Shown in pieces: positions 17,172 through 24,918 of a DNA stretch of 64,000 nt (position 1 is its first letter; every line of letters begins with the position of its first letter). Below the pieces are notes generated by a model, which did not search any database, was not told the DNA's origin, and was given only the letters and a program-made list of their open reading frames with translations. A program made the translations under genes and the position numbers. The DNA comes from JBKBIP01 sp046297495. Its GTDB lineage: Bacteria; Planctomycetota; Planctomycetia; Gemmatales; Gemmataceae. The DNA lies in assembly GCA_046297495.1 (NCBI GenBank), contig JBKBIP010000001.1, positions 62,001-126,000 of the forward strand. The letters run 5' to 3'.

Positions 17172-19118
17172 ATGAATCCACCGATTATTCTCTGTGGGTT
17201 GGGAACCGTGGGCTGGCGTGTGCTCGATTACTTGCTGGCCGCCGGGTTGCCTGTCGTGGTGATCGATACCAATTGCTCCGAACCCGATCCGCGACTGGAA
17301 AAAGTGCGCCTTATTCAGGGGGACTTTCGCCACCAAGCGGTGCTGGAAGAAGCGGGCGTGGCCCAAGCGCGCGGCGTGCTCATCGTCACGGCGGACGACC
17401 TGTTGAACATCTCCGCCACATTGATGGCACGCCATCTCAACCCCAGCGTGCGCATCGTCGTGCGTCTGTTTAATCAGAACCTCATCAACCGGCTGGGCAA
17501 GGCGGTCACGAACATTTACGCCCTGAGCGTCTCGGCCCTGACTGCCCCCTTAGTGGCATTGACGGCGTTGACCGGCGATTCCTTGGGCACGTTCACGCTC
17601 GAAGACGGCCGGCGGCAAATCGCCGAGGTGGCGGTCACGCCTCCATCCCCCTTGTTGGGCCAGACGTTGCGAGAGGTGGCCGAGAAATATCGCGTGCTGA
17701 TCCTTGCTCATTTACCGCGCGCCGGCCAGGAACGATTTCTGCTTGACGTGGCTCTGGAAGCGCGGCTGGCGGCAGGAGATCATCTGGTGATCTGTGGCGA
17801 ACCCCGCCTGCTGACGCCGATGGCTGCCACCACCCGCGACGATTTTCTGACCGAGGTGCTTTGGGCCGGCTGGTTTCGGCGCTTGGGGCGCGTCGTCTAT
17901 CGGACCTTGAGTGAGGTCGATATGCTCGTCAAAGCCTGCACGCTGGCCTTTTTCAGTGTCATCGTGATGAGCACGCTCACCTATTATTACGGCATCATGG
18001 AGGAACAGCGCCCAGTGACTGATTCCTTGTATCGCACCATCAGCGTTATGGCCACCGGCGCCGACATGCACGAGGAGGAATTGAAACGCCCCTGGCAAAA
18101 ATTTTTCGTCAGCATGTTGCGGGTCTCCGGGGCGGCGCTGACGGCGGCGTTCACGGCGATTGTCACCAATTACCTGCTGCGCGCCCGCTTGGGTGGGGCG
18201 CTGGAAGTGCGGCGCATTCCCGACGGCGGCCATGTGGTGGTATGCGGCTTGGGCAACGTCGGCTTCCGGGTCGTCGAGGAATTGATGAGTTATGGGGAAA
18301 AAGTCGTCGTCATCGAGCAACAGCATGACAGCCGATTCATGGCGACGACCCGGCGGCTGGGGGTGGCGGTCATCACCGGCGACGCCACGGTGCTTGAAGT
18401 GCTGCGGCAGGCGCACGCCGACACCGCCAAGGCAGTCGTGGCGGCGACTAACAACGAATTGGGCAATCTGGAGATCGCTCTCTTGACCCGCGAGCTGAAT
18501 CCTCAACAGCGGATTGTCGTGCGTTTGTCCGACGATCACCTGGCTCAGACGTTGCGGCAGGCGGCCAATGTGCGCTTGGCCCTGTCCATCCCCTCCCTGG
18601 CGGCGCCGGCCTTCATGGCGGCGCTGTTCGGCGACCGCGTGCAGAGTGTCTTTCTGGTGGCCAACCGCTTGCTTGCCGTCGTGGAGCTGGCCGTTCACGA
18701 ACACGCCCCGCTATTCTTGGGGCAAACATTGCGTGCCTTGGCCATTGATTATCGGCTGTTGCCCGTGCGTCTGTTACGCGGCGAGCACTCGGCGGCGCAC
18801 CGGCCCCTGTACACCGAACGGCTCGAAGTCGGCGACCGGCTGGTTGCCATCATGGATGTGGCCGACCTGGAACGGCTCATGCGCCGCGTGCGGATTCCGA
18901 CCGATTGGGCCGTCGAAGTCACGGCGCTTCCTCTCCCCATGCGGGTCTGGATGGCGCAGCTCTATCGCGGCCACCACCATTGCGACGCCGAGACCGCCGA
19001 GCAAGCCCTCGATCACCCCCCCTTTGTCCTGGCCCACAACCTGACACGCGGACAGGCCGAGGACCTGCTCGCCCTCTTGGAACGAAAACGGGTCTCGGCC
19101 CGCGTGATTCGGGGCTAG
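17172..19118 (+). CDS. Two-RCK channel-like membrane protein with degenerate pore
   Basis: 648 residues, GAGAGG 6 nt before the ATG. Residues 1-~230 form an RCK/TrkA-N NAD-binding domain (CGLGTVGWRV) plus TrkA-C-like part. Two transmembrane helices (~255-277 and ~312-337) flank a pore-loop-like segment, TISVMATGADM. A second TrkA-N domain begins near 355 (VVCGLGNVGFRV) with its own C-terminal part. In K+ channels the loop reads TVGYGD; here that filter is absent. The order RCK-TM-RCK suggests a channel or sensor gated by nucleotide, but K+ selectivity should not be assumed. Confidence 0.82.
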   Translation: MNPPIILCGLGTVGWRVLDYLLAAGLPVVVIDTNCSEPDPRLEKVRLIQGDFRHQAVLEEAGVAQARGVLIVTADDLLNISATLMARHLNPSVRIVVRLFNQNLINRLGKAVTNIYALSVSALTAPLVALTALTGDSLGTFTLEDGRRQIAEVAVTPPSPLLGQTLREVAEKYRVLILAHLPRAGQERFLLDVALEARLAAGDHLVICGEPRLLTPMAATTRDDFLTEVLWAGWFRRLGRVVYRTLSEVDMLVKACTLAFFSVIVMSTLTYYYGIMEEQRPVTDSLYRTISVMATGADMHEEELKRPWQKFFVSMLRVSGAALTAAFTAIVTNYLLRARLGGALEVRRIPDGGHVVVCGLGNVGFRVVEELMSYGEKVVVIEQQHDSRFMATTRRLGVAVITGDATVLEVLRQAHADTAKAVVAATNNELGNLEIALLTRELNPQQRIVVRLSDDHLAQTLRQAANVRLALSIPSLAAPAFMAALFGDRVQSVFLVANRLLAVVELAVHEHAPLFLGQTLRALAIDYRLLPVRLLRGEHSAAHRPLYTERLEVGDRLVAIMDVADLERLMRRVRIPTDWAVEVTALPLPMRVWMAQLYRGHHHCDAETAEQALDHPPFVLAHNLTRGQAEDLLALLERKRVSARVIRG

Positions 19119-19183
19119 TAGCTCTCAGTGGTCAGCGGTAAAGATCGTGTCGGCGTGCCAGGAGTAACAAACGCAGATCGCCG

Positions 19184-20053
19184 CTATCCATCTCGTGGAC
19201 GCCATTGTTCGTATTCGCGGCGTACTTCGTCTCGGCCACAGCGCGGGCGATAAGCCATGCGCAGGTGGAAACCGTACTCCCGATTCACGTCATAACGAGG
19301 AATGATGAACTGGAAATCCCAGGCGGGGTTGCTCGTTTGCTGGTCTCGGTTAATGCCGCCGCCGCTGGGGGAGTGGGTGAAGCGGACCCCCTCGGAACGG
19401 TCAAACATGAAGATGGCGATGTGATCACGGAACAAGCCATAAAAAAATGGCTCCTCGAAACGCAACGGCGACAAGTTGCGGAATAGCGCCTCCCCCTGGC
19501 GCACGCTGAATTTCAGCTCGACGGCATCATCGACGTGGCGGACGGTACTTTCGTCGTTGTGCCGCTGAGTGCAGAGCTGGTGCCACAAGCCGCTGGAGCG
19601 AAAGTACATACTCTTGTCTTCCGGGGCGTTGAGGTAGCTGGCCCAGAACAAGCCGATGTAGCCATGCGCGAACACGTGCTGGCGTGGGATGCAGCGAAAG
19701 CGCATGTCGAGGTAGTGCGGCGCCGTCAGCTCGAAGCGTGTCCAGCTTTCCAAATGAAAGGTTGGTGTCGGCGGCTGGTGCAGCTCGGCGGCGCGGTCCG
19801 ACAGTTTCTTGAACGTCATGGGAGCATGGCGCGGCTCAAAGAAGATGCGGCGCGTACCGTCGATGTCCCGTTTGTCGCCATCAAAGATATGCTCGAAATT
19901 CAGCCCGGCCACGCTGGGCACGAACAGATTCATCGGCTCAGCGCGGTGCGTCAAGCTCCAAACGCCGTTGTAGCCGGCGCGATGCGTCCCAGCTGCCGCG
20001 TTGTCACCGATGATGGCCGTCAAATCGCCGACCCGGAAAGTGTCGTGTGCCAT
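19184..20053 (-). CDS. Conserved-looking protein of unknown function
   Basis: 289 residues; GGGGAAGG precedes the ATG by about 4 nt, so the start is well supported. No signal peptide or membrane helix. The sequence is rich in aromatic and His/Arg residues (HYLDMRFRCIP, FYGLFRDHIAIFMFDRS, YGFHLRMAYRP) and begins and ends with beta-strand-like stretches, suggesting a beta-sandwich of the sugar-binding or glycoside-lyase-associated kind. I do not recognise the family. It lies between the channel gene (convergent) and the Dabb gene (same strand, separated by a repeat-rich hairpin region). Confidence 0.7.
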   Translation of the reverse strand: MAHDTFRVGDLTAIIGDNAAAGTHRAGYNGVWSLTHRAEPMNLFVPSVAGLNFEHIFDGDKRDIDGTRRIFFEPRHAPMTFKKLSDRAAELHQPPTPTFHLESWTRFELTAPHYLDMRFRCIPRQHVFAHGYIGLFWASYLNAPEDKSMYFRSSGLWHQLCTQRHNDESTVRHVDDAVELKFSVRQGEALFRNLSPLRFEEPFFYGLFRDHIAIFMFDRSEGVRFTHSPSGGGINRDQQTSNPAWDFQFIIPRYDVNREYGFHLRMAYRPRCGRDEVRREYEQWRPRDG

Positions 20054-20110
20054 GCGCCTTCCCCTTTCTGGTTGCTTGCTGGTGAAACATTACCCCAGCA
20101 GGAAAGATCC

Positions 20111-20185
20111 CTTCGAGCACGCCGCGCGAGCAAGTGCTTCGAGCATGCCGCGCAAGCAAGTGCCGCACTGGCTTGCGCGGCGTGC
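20111..20185. repeat. 26-bp tandem duplication followed by a 15-bp hairpin
   Basis: 20111-20136 and 20137-20162 are adjacent direct repeats, identical at 24 of 26 bases, starting CTTCGAGCA. The second repeat contains GCATGCCGCGCAAGC (20143-20157), which pairs with GCTTGCGCGGCGTGC (20171-20185) with one mismatch. It sits between the Dabb stop and the start of the unknown gene, so it may terminate the Dabb transcript; the duplication suggests a small mobile or slippage-prone element. Confidence 0.65.
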
Positions 20186-20281
20186 TTGGAGGAATTCTCT
20201 TTCGTGCCGCGGGAATCGGGGCGTGGGCCGGCGCGCGTTCCGCTTGGGGAGCGGAACGCGCTGGTTCTCTGGGTGGTCGTG

Positions 20282-20707
20282 TCACTTCTTCTGATTGACG
20301 AAATCATAAACCGGCACGTTGTCCCAATACTGTCCGTGCCGTTTGAGGTATTCGGTGTGCAGCGGATGATCGAGATAGGTTTTCAAGCCTTCGTAATTAT
20401 CGAACAACACCAACAACCCCACCTGATAATCCTTCTTGGCGTATTCCGGCGTGGCCAGTTCGGCGGGGCGGCCGACCCACAGATGCCGCACGGTGGGAAT
20501 TTTGCCCAACAACTCGTGGCTGTCGCGGATCATGTTTTCGACCGCATCGGCGGGGGCGTCCTTCTTCATGTGGAAGATCACCGCATGGACGTAGGGGGGC
20601 ATGTTCTTGGCAAGGGCCGGTTTTTTGTCTTGGGCGTCCGCGCCGCCCGCGAGCCAAAGCGTCCCCAATAGCGCCGCCAGCGAACCACAAACCAATTTCC
20701 GCGTCAT
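20282..20707 (-). CDS. Exported Dabb-domain protein
   Basis: 141 residues. The signal peptide (LVCGSLAALLGTLWLAGGADA) is followed by a stress-responsive alpha/beta-barrel (Dabb) domain: VHAVIFHMKKDAP, then LWVGRPAE and a C-terminal YLDHPLHTEYLK segment. GAGGTG is 5 nt before the ATG. Dabb domains dimerise and occur in small stress or catabolic proteins; the exported form is common in planctomycetes. Function unknown. It is divergent from the flippase-like gene. Confidence 0.82.
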   Translation of the reverse strand: MTRKLVCGSLAALLGTLWLAGGADAQDKKPALAKNMPPYVHAVIFHMKKDAPADAVENMIRDSHELLGKIPTVRHLWVGRPAELATPEYAKKDYQVGLLVLFDNYEGLKTYLDHPLHTEYLKRHGQYWDNVPVYDFVNQKK

Positions 20708-20859
20708 CGTTGCACCTCTTGGAAAAGAGTTTTGGAACCGATAACGGACAAGCTACCAAAGACCGTCGCCGCGTGCAACCAATGGCATCCAGCCCACGGA
20801 AGGGCTTGGCGGCTTTCAGGTGGCGGACACCACCGATCCCAGTTCGTAAGATACCCGTC

Positions 20860-21834
20860 ATGCGAGCCTGGTTACGGCGTTGGTGGCCCGTCGGTAAGGC
20901 CGTGTTGGCCGTGGCTATCCTGGTGTTCGTGGGCCGGCAATTCGTGCTCATCCTGCAAAGCCCGGAGCTGTGGGCGCGGCCGTTGCCGCTGCGCGTCGGC
21001 TGGCTGGCGGCCACGGTGCTATTTTATGTCATCGGTCTGACTATCTGGGGCGGGTTCTGGTTGCGGTTGATGCACCGGTTGGGGCAACGTCCGGCGGTGC
21101 TCGGCGCGTATCGGGCCTACTACCTCGGCCATCTAGGGAAGTATGTGCCGGGCAAAGCCTGGTCGCTGGTGTTGCGCTGCTCGCTGGCGCGGCGGGCGGG
21201 AGCCAACGTGGGGATCGCCGCCCTGACCGCCACCTACGAAACCTTGACGACGATGGCGGCGGGAGCCCTGTTGGCCGTGGTACTGTTCACCCTGCAAGCG
21301 CGCGAAGATGGCTCGCTCTGGAAGGCGGGGGGATTGCTGGCCTTGGCGGGCATCCCGATCTTGCCGGGGGTCTTTAACCGGCTGGTCCGAAAGCTCAGCG
21401 CTCCCTTTCGAGAGCCTACTGCCGAGGAGCTACCGAGTCTCAAGATGACTACCTTGATCGGTGGCTTAGGGTTGGCTGGGCTTGGTTGGCTGGTGGTGGG
21501 CCTCAGTTTGTGGAGCATGATCCAGGCCCTGAGCGCCGAACCGGCGGCTTGGAGCGGCGCCACCTGGTTGCGCTACACGGCCTATCTGGCCTTGGCGTAC
21601 GTGGCTGGCTATCTGACGTTGCCCGCGCCAGGCGGCTTGGGAGTGCGCGAGCTGATCTTGCAAGGGTTTCTCGCTCCCGAATTGGGGCCGGAACTGGCCG
21701 TCGTCGTCGTGTTGGTGCTGCGCTTGCTGTGGATACTGGCTGAATTATTCATGGCCGCCGTTTTGTATTGGCTGCCGTTCGTGGTGGATCACTGGGTCGA
21801 ACCTTCAACCTCGCCAAACGCACCATCCTTATGA
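20860..21834 (+). CDS. MprF/AglD-type lysylphosphatidylglycerol-synthase TM-region protein
   Basis: About 324 residues from ATG 20860; upstream in-frame ATGs (20782, 20710) are possible but add a basic non-membrane stretch. Six to eight hydrophobic helices and the motifs YYLGHLGKYVPGKAW and LPAPGGLGVREL define the UPF0104/MprF flippase-like family. Members translocate lipids or lipid-linked sugars across the membrane. The stop overlaps the ATG of a polyprenyl-phosphate-type glycosyltransferase (ATGA), so the two are probably coupled in glycolipid or polyprenyl-sugar assembly. Confidence 0.87.
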   Translation: MRAWLRRWWPVGKAVLAVAILVFVGRQFVLILQSPELWARPLPLRVGWLAATVLFYVIGLTIWGGFWLRLMHRLGQRPAVLGAYRAYYLGHLGKYVPGKAWSLVLRCSLARRAGANVGIAALTATYETLTTMAAGALLAVVLFTLQAREDGSLWKAGGLLALAGIPILPGVFNRLVRKLSAPFREPTAEELPSLKMTTLIGGLGLAGLGWLVVGLSLWSMIQALSAEPAAWSGATWLRYTAYLALAYVAGYLTLPAPGGLGVRELILQGFLAPELGPELAVVVVLVLRLLWILAELFMAAVLYWLPFVVDHWVEPSTSPNAPSL

Positions 21835-22820
21835 TTTCCCTCGTCATTCCGGTCTATAACGAAAGCGAAAGCCTCCCCCAACTGCACACCGAGATTCTGG
21901 AAACCGCCCGCAAGGCGGAGCTGACTCTCGAAGTCGTGTTCGTGGACGATGGCAGCAAGGACGATTCCTGGAACATCATCACCGATCTAGCCCGGCAACA
22001 TGACTGGGTTCACGGTATCCGCTTTCGCCGCAACTTTGGCAAGGCGGCGGCCTTATCCGCCGGTTTTCAGCAGGTACGTGGTGACATTGTCCTAACCTTG
22101 GATGCTGACTTGCAAGACGATCCCAAGGAGATCCCCAACTTTCTCACTACCTTGGAGGGGGGCTTGGACGTGGTCAGCGGCTGGAAACAACTCCGCCACG
22201 ATCCCTGGCACAAGGTCTGGCCCAGCCGGGTCTTCAATGGCTTGGTCAGTTGGCTGACTGGCGTTCGACTCCACGATCATAATTGCGGCATGAAGTGCTA
22301 TCGGCGGGAGGTGCTGCGGGAAATCCGGCTGTATGGCGAGCTTCACCGCTTCATTCCGGTGTTGGCGGCGGCGCGCGGCTTCCGCGTCGGGGAGCTGGTC
22401 ATTCAACACCGGCCCCGCCAGTTTGGTCACTCCAAGTACGGCGTCCGCCGCTTCATCAAGGGGTTTCTCGACCTACTCACGGTGAAGTTTTTGACTGGCT
22501 TCGGTCAGCGCCCGCAACACATGCTCGGCACCATTGGCTTGCTGAGTTTCGCGGTGGGGGGCTTGGGCATGATTTATCTAGCGATCACTTGGTTGATTCG
22601 CCAGGCGATGCTCTGGCAAGGCTATGCCGAAAGTGAGACTTTTCCTCCTTTGTATCAACGACCTTTATTGATCTACATGGTGGCGGCCTTGTTGCTGGGC
22701 GCGCAGATGATGTCCATCGGCTTTCTCGCCGAGCTGATCACCTCCTACCAGAGCCGCGACGAGGATGGGTACAGCATTCAGGAAACGACCTGGACGAAGG
22801 CGCGGCAGCGAGAAGCGTAA
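21831..22820 (+). CDS. Family 2 glycosyltransferase, polyprenyl-phosphate sugar synthase type
   Basis: 329 residues. The GT2 domain starts at once (MISLVIPVYNE), with FVDDGSKDDS, the metal-binding DADLQDDP and CGMKCYRREV segments of dolichol/undecaprenyl-phosphate mannosyl-/glucosyltransferases. Two C-terminal membrane helices (~230-260 and ~280-300) match the GtrB/ArnC-like subgroup. It transfers a sugar from a nucleotide donor to a polyprenyl phosphate on the cytoplasmic face. It is translationally coupled to the preceding flippase-like protein. Its end faces the ATP-grasp paralogue A across 67 bp. Confidence 0.9.
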   Translation: MISLVIPVYNESESLPQLHTEILETARKAELTLEVVFVDDGSKDDSWNIITDLARQHDWVHGIRFRRNFGKAAALSAGFQQVRGDIVLTLDADLQDDPKEIPNFLTTLEGGLDVVSGWKQLRHDPWHKVWPSRVFNGLVSWLTGVRLHDHNCGMKCYRREVLREIRLYGELHRFIPVLAAARGFRVGELVIQHRPRQFGHSKYGVRRFIKGFLDLLTVKFLTGFGQRPQHMLGTIGLLSFAVGGLGMIYLAITWLIRQAMLWQGYAESETFPPLYQRPLLIYMVAALLLGAQMMSIGFLAELITSYQSRDEDGYSIQETTWTKARQREA

Positions 22821-22887
22821 GCACTTTGCGGCACGGGTCGGCGGGGGAACGCCCTGCCGTCCGAATGGCACGCGATTCCATCTGATT

Positions 22888-24357
22888 CTATACTACTTTG
22901 AGTAATTCCCCTTGCGGCAACGGCGGCGGCAGCGGTCGAGCCGTTTCCGGCAAGCCCACGCGCCCCGGTTGGAACTGCGTCACATCGAGCACGAACCGCA
23001 TGAAGTTCGTGCAAAAGAGGCACAGCTCACGCAAATGTTCGACGCGCAAATCGAGCAAGCTCAGCGTTTCACAGTTGGTCAGCGGCAGCATGAAGTCCAT
23101 ACCGGAACGTTGATGGACGACCGCGGAAGTCGTAATGTTATTGATCAAACTTAAACGGTCGGCAATGGTTTCGTCGTAGGCTTTGCTCGACACCTTGGCG
23201 ATGGAAGGGAACGCCTTCAGCTCCATGCCGTCTCGATAAACCACGATCCGTAGCTCATACTTGTGCTTGTGTAAGGGGTGATCGTGCTGGCGAATGGTAC
23301 ATGTGTCAATGTATTCACAGACGGTATAAGGAAAAGCGCCGCCAGGGATCAGATAATTGGCTTGCGTGAAATCGATTGATTCGTCGATGCGCGCGATGAT
23401 GTGCTCCACAGGTTCGGTGGCGGAGAGAAAGAATTCGATGCCGTGCCCTAGCCCCGTGCCGCTGGGCTTGATCACCGCCTTGCGCCCTTGGCGCAACCAG
23501 TCCAATACCATGACGATGAGGCAATCTCGATCATGGGCCAGCTGATAGCGCACGGTCGATGGCATGAACGGATGCCGCGCCTGTGACAAATATTCGTTCA
23601 ACAAACCGTAAGCGCAGCCCTTGTCGGCGCCTGGAAAGAAACAACGATTCATCGTCACCAGCCGTCTTAAATCCACTTGATAATTGAAATATTGAAGGAT
23701 GTTCAGACAAAAGCGGTCGTTGACCGCTCCATTCACATGCCGGCCAAAGAGGCGCAAGCCGCCGCGCTCATCCACGGACAAATGTTTCAAGAACTCCTTG
23801 GTGTACCCCAAGACGACGGTTGGTTGGCGACGCTGAAGCAATCCGGGTTCCCGCGCCAACTGCGGCAAACTGAAGACCAGCGCTTGTTCCCAGTTCAACT
23901 CGAAACCGTTCTTGAGCGCTTCCAGATACAGGATCTTTTCGTGCATCAGCCGATTGAGCCGCGGCGTCGTGTCCGACTCCTTGCCGGAGATGGCCACCAG
24001 CACCAGCGCGTCCGGCTCTCGGAAAGTCTGGGCCATGTCCGTGAGGTTCTCCAGGATGACCCCCACCGCGCGCGATGATAAATTCGTCAATCCACCGATG
24101 CCCGTTCCATTGATCTCGATGAGGTGAAATTGTTTTTCACCGTTGATCTCTGAAACCAGAATGTCAAACGGCGCGACGCAGAACAAGGAACGCTGCTCTT
24201 TGTCACGCAAGGAAACCGTGCTTTCTTCTTGCAGCTTGCGCAGCAAGGGGATGTCTTGGCTCTCGCGGACGGGAGTTCGGTCTTCTAAAAAATGACCGAG
24301 AAGAGGTGAAGACGCGATCAGCGTGTCGAGCGAGATCTTAAAGGGATGTATGTACAT
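22888..24357 (-). CDS. Putative circularly permuted ATP-grasp protein, paralogue A
   Basis: 489 residues from ATG 24357, chosen because GAGGAGG precedes it and paralogue B starts at the matching residue. An N-terminal block reads FDILVSE (Asp65) and LIEINGTG (Glu81, Asn83), which matches the metal-binding end of an ATP-grasp C-lobe. The nucleotide-binding part comes much later: VIKPSGTGLGHG (Lys297), CEYID (Glu348, hinge-like) and YELRIVVYRDG (Arg370). This order is rotated relative to classical ATP-grasp enzymes and resembles glutathionylspermidine-synthase-like permuted forms. Inference: an ATP-dependent carboxylate-amine ligase of unknown substrate. No close family name is known to me. Confidence 0.7.
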   Translation of the reverse strand: MYIHPFKISLDTLIASSPLLGHFLEDRTPVRESQDIPLLRKLQEESTVSLRDKEQRSLFCVAPFDILVSEINGEKQFHLIEINGTGIGGLTNLSSRAVGVILENLTDMAQTFREPDALVLVAISGKESDTTPRLNRLMHEKILYLEALKNGFELNWEQALVFSLPQLAREPGLLQRRQPTVVLGYTKEFLKHLSVDERGGLRLFGRHVNGAVNDRFCLNILQYFNYQVDLRRLVTMNRCFFPGADKGCAYGLLNEYLSQARHPFMPSTVRYQLAHDRDCLIVMVLDWLRQGRKAVIKPSGTGLGHGIEFFLSATEPVEHIIARIDESIDFTQANYLIPGGAFPYTVCEYIDTCTIRQHDHPLHKHKYELRIVVYRDGMELKAFPSIAKVSSKAYDETIADRLSLINNITTSAVVHQRSGMDFMLPLTNCETLSLLDLRVEHLRELCLFCTNFMRFVLDVTQFQPGRVGLPETARPLPPPLPQGELLKVV

Positions 24358-24918
24358 GCCCCCCTCCTCAGGAATGGTCCATCTCACGAATTAGTTTCTC
24401 ACGAAATATCGTTAAGCTTTCTTGAACGAGTGTAATTTACTTATTCAAGATTCATCAAATGACATGAATATTCACATCAAGTCGTACTTTTATAAGAGAT
24501 GGTGAAGATAGGTGATTCTCCTTTATTTATATTCTACCACCATCCCGAATTTTTGCGAGATGGCCCAACCGTTGCCAAACCATTCGTCTAGGACAAGGAC
24601 CTACTGCTCAAAAGCTTTGATCAGATGCTGTCAAGATCACGGCGAACCTACAAGGGACTCTGCTTACGCCTGATCGGGCGACTCACCCTGCTCAAAAGGC
24701 TGGGGTGATGGTGAATCCACAGGGGCAAACGCCATGCCATTGGAAAGCAACCGTCTTCTCTTTTGGTGGAATGGGTATAAGATATTTAAACATAAGAAGT
24801 TGTGACTTTGGGTCAACTATGCCTCGGCGAACGACTCTGACAACAGATGTGAAGTTCGCTGCCCATCGGAGCGCCTGATTGCTCACAACAGATAAAATGT
24901 GCCAGCTGGGAGCGCTGA
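24358..24918. other. Intergenic region between the two ATP-grasp paralogues
   Basis: 561 bp, markedly AT-rich between about 24400 and 24560, consistent with a separate promoter for paralogue A. No convincing precursor peptide or RNA gene is visible. A 30-codon frame at 24502 (+) is open but its AAGAG is too close to the ATG to be persuasive. Confidence 0.45.

Noticed and set aside
17712..18704. 330-residue minus-strand frame inside the RCK channel gene
   Set aside because: Complement of a well-supported gene with Rossmann motifs; no independent start signal.
24502..24594. 30-codon plus-strand frame between the ATP-grasp genes as a precursor peptide
   Set aside because: Its AAGAG directly abuts the ATG and it has no core/leader features; too weak to call a substrate peptide.
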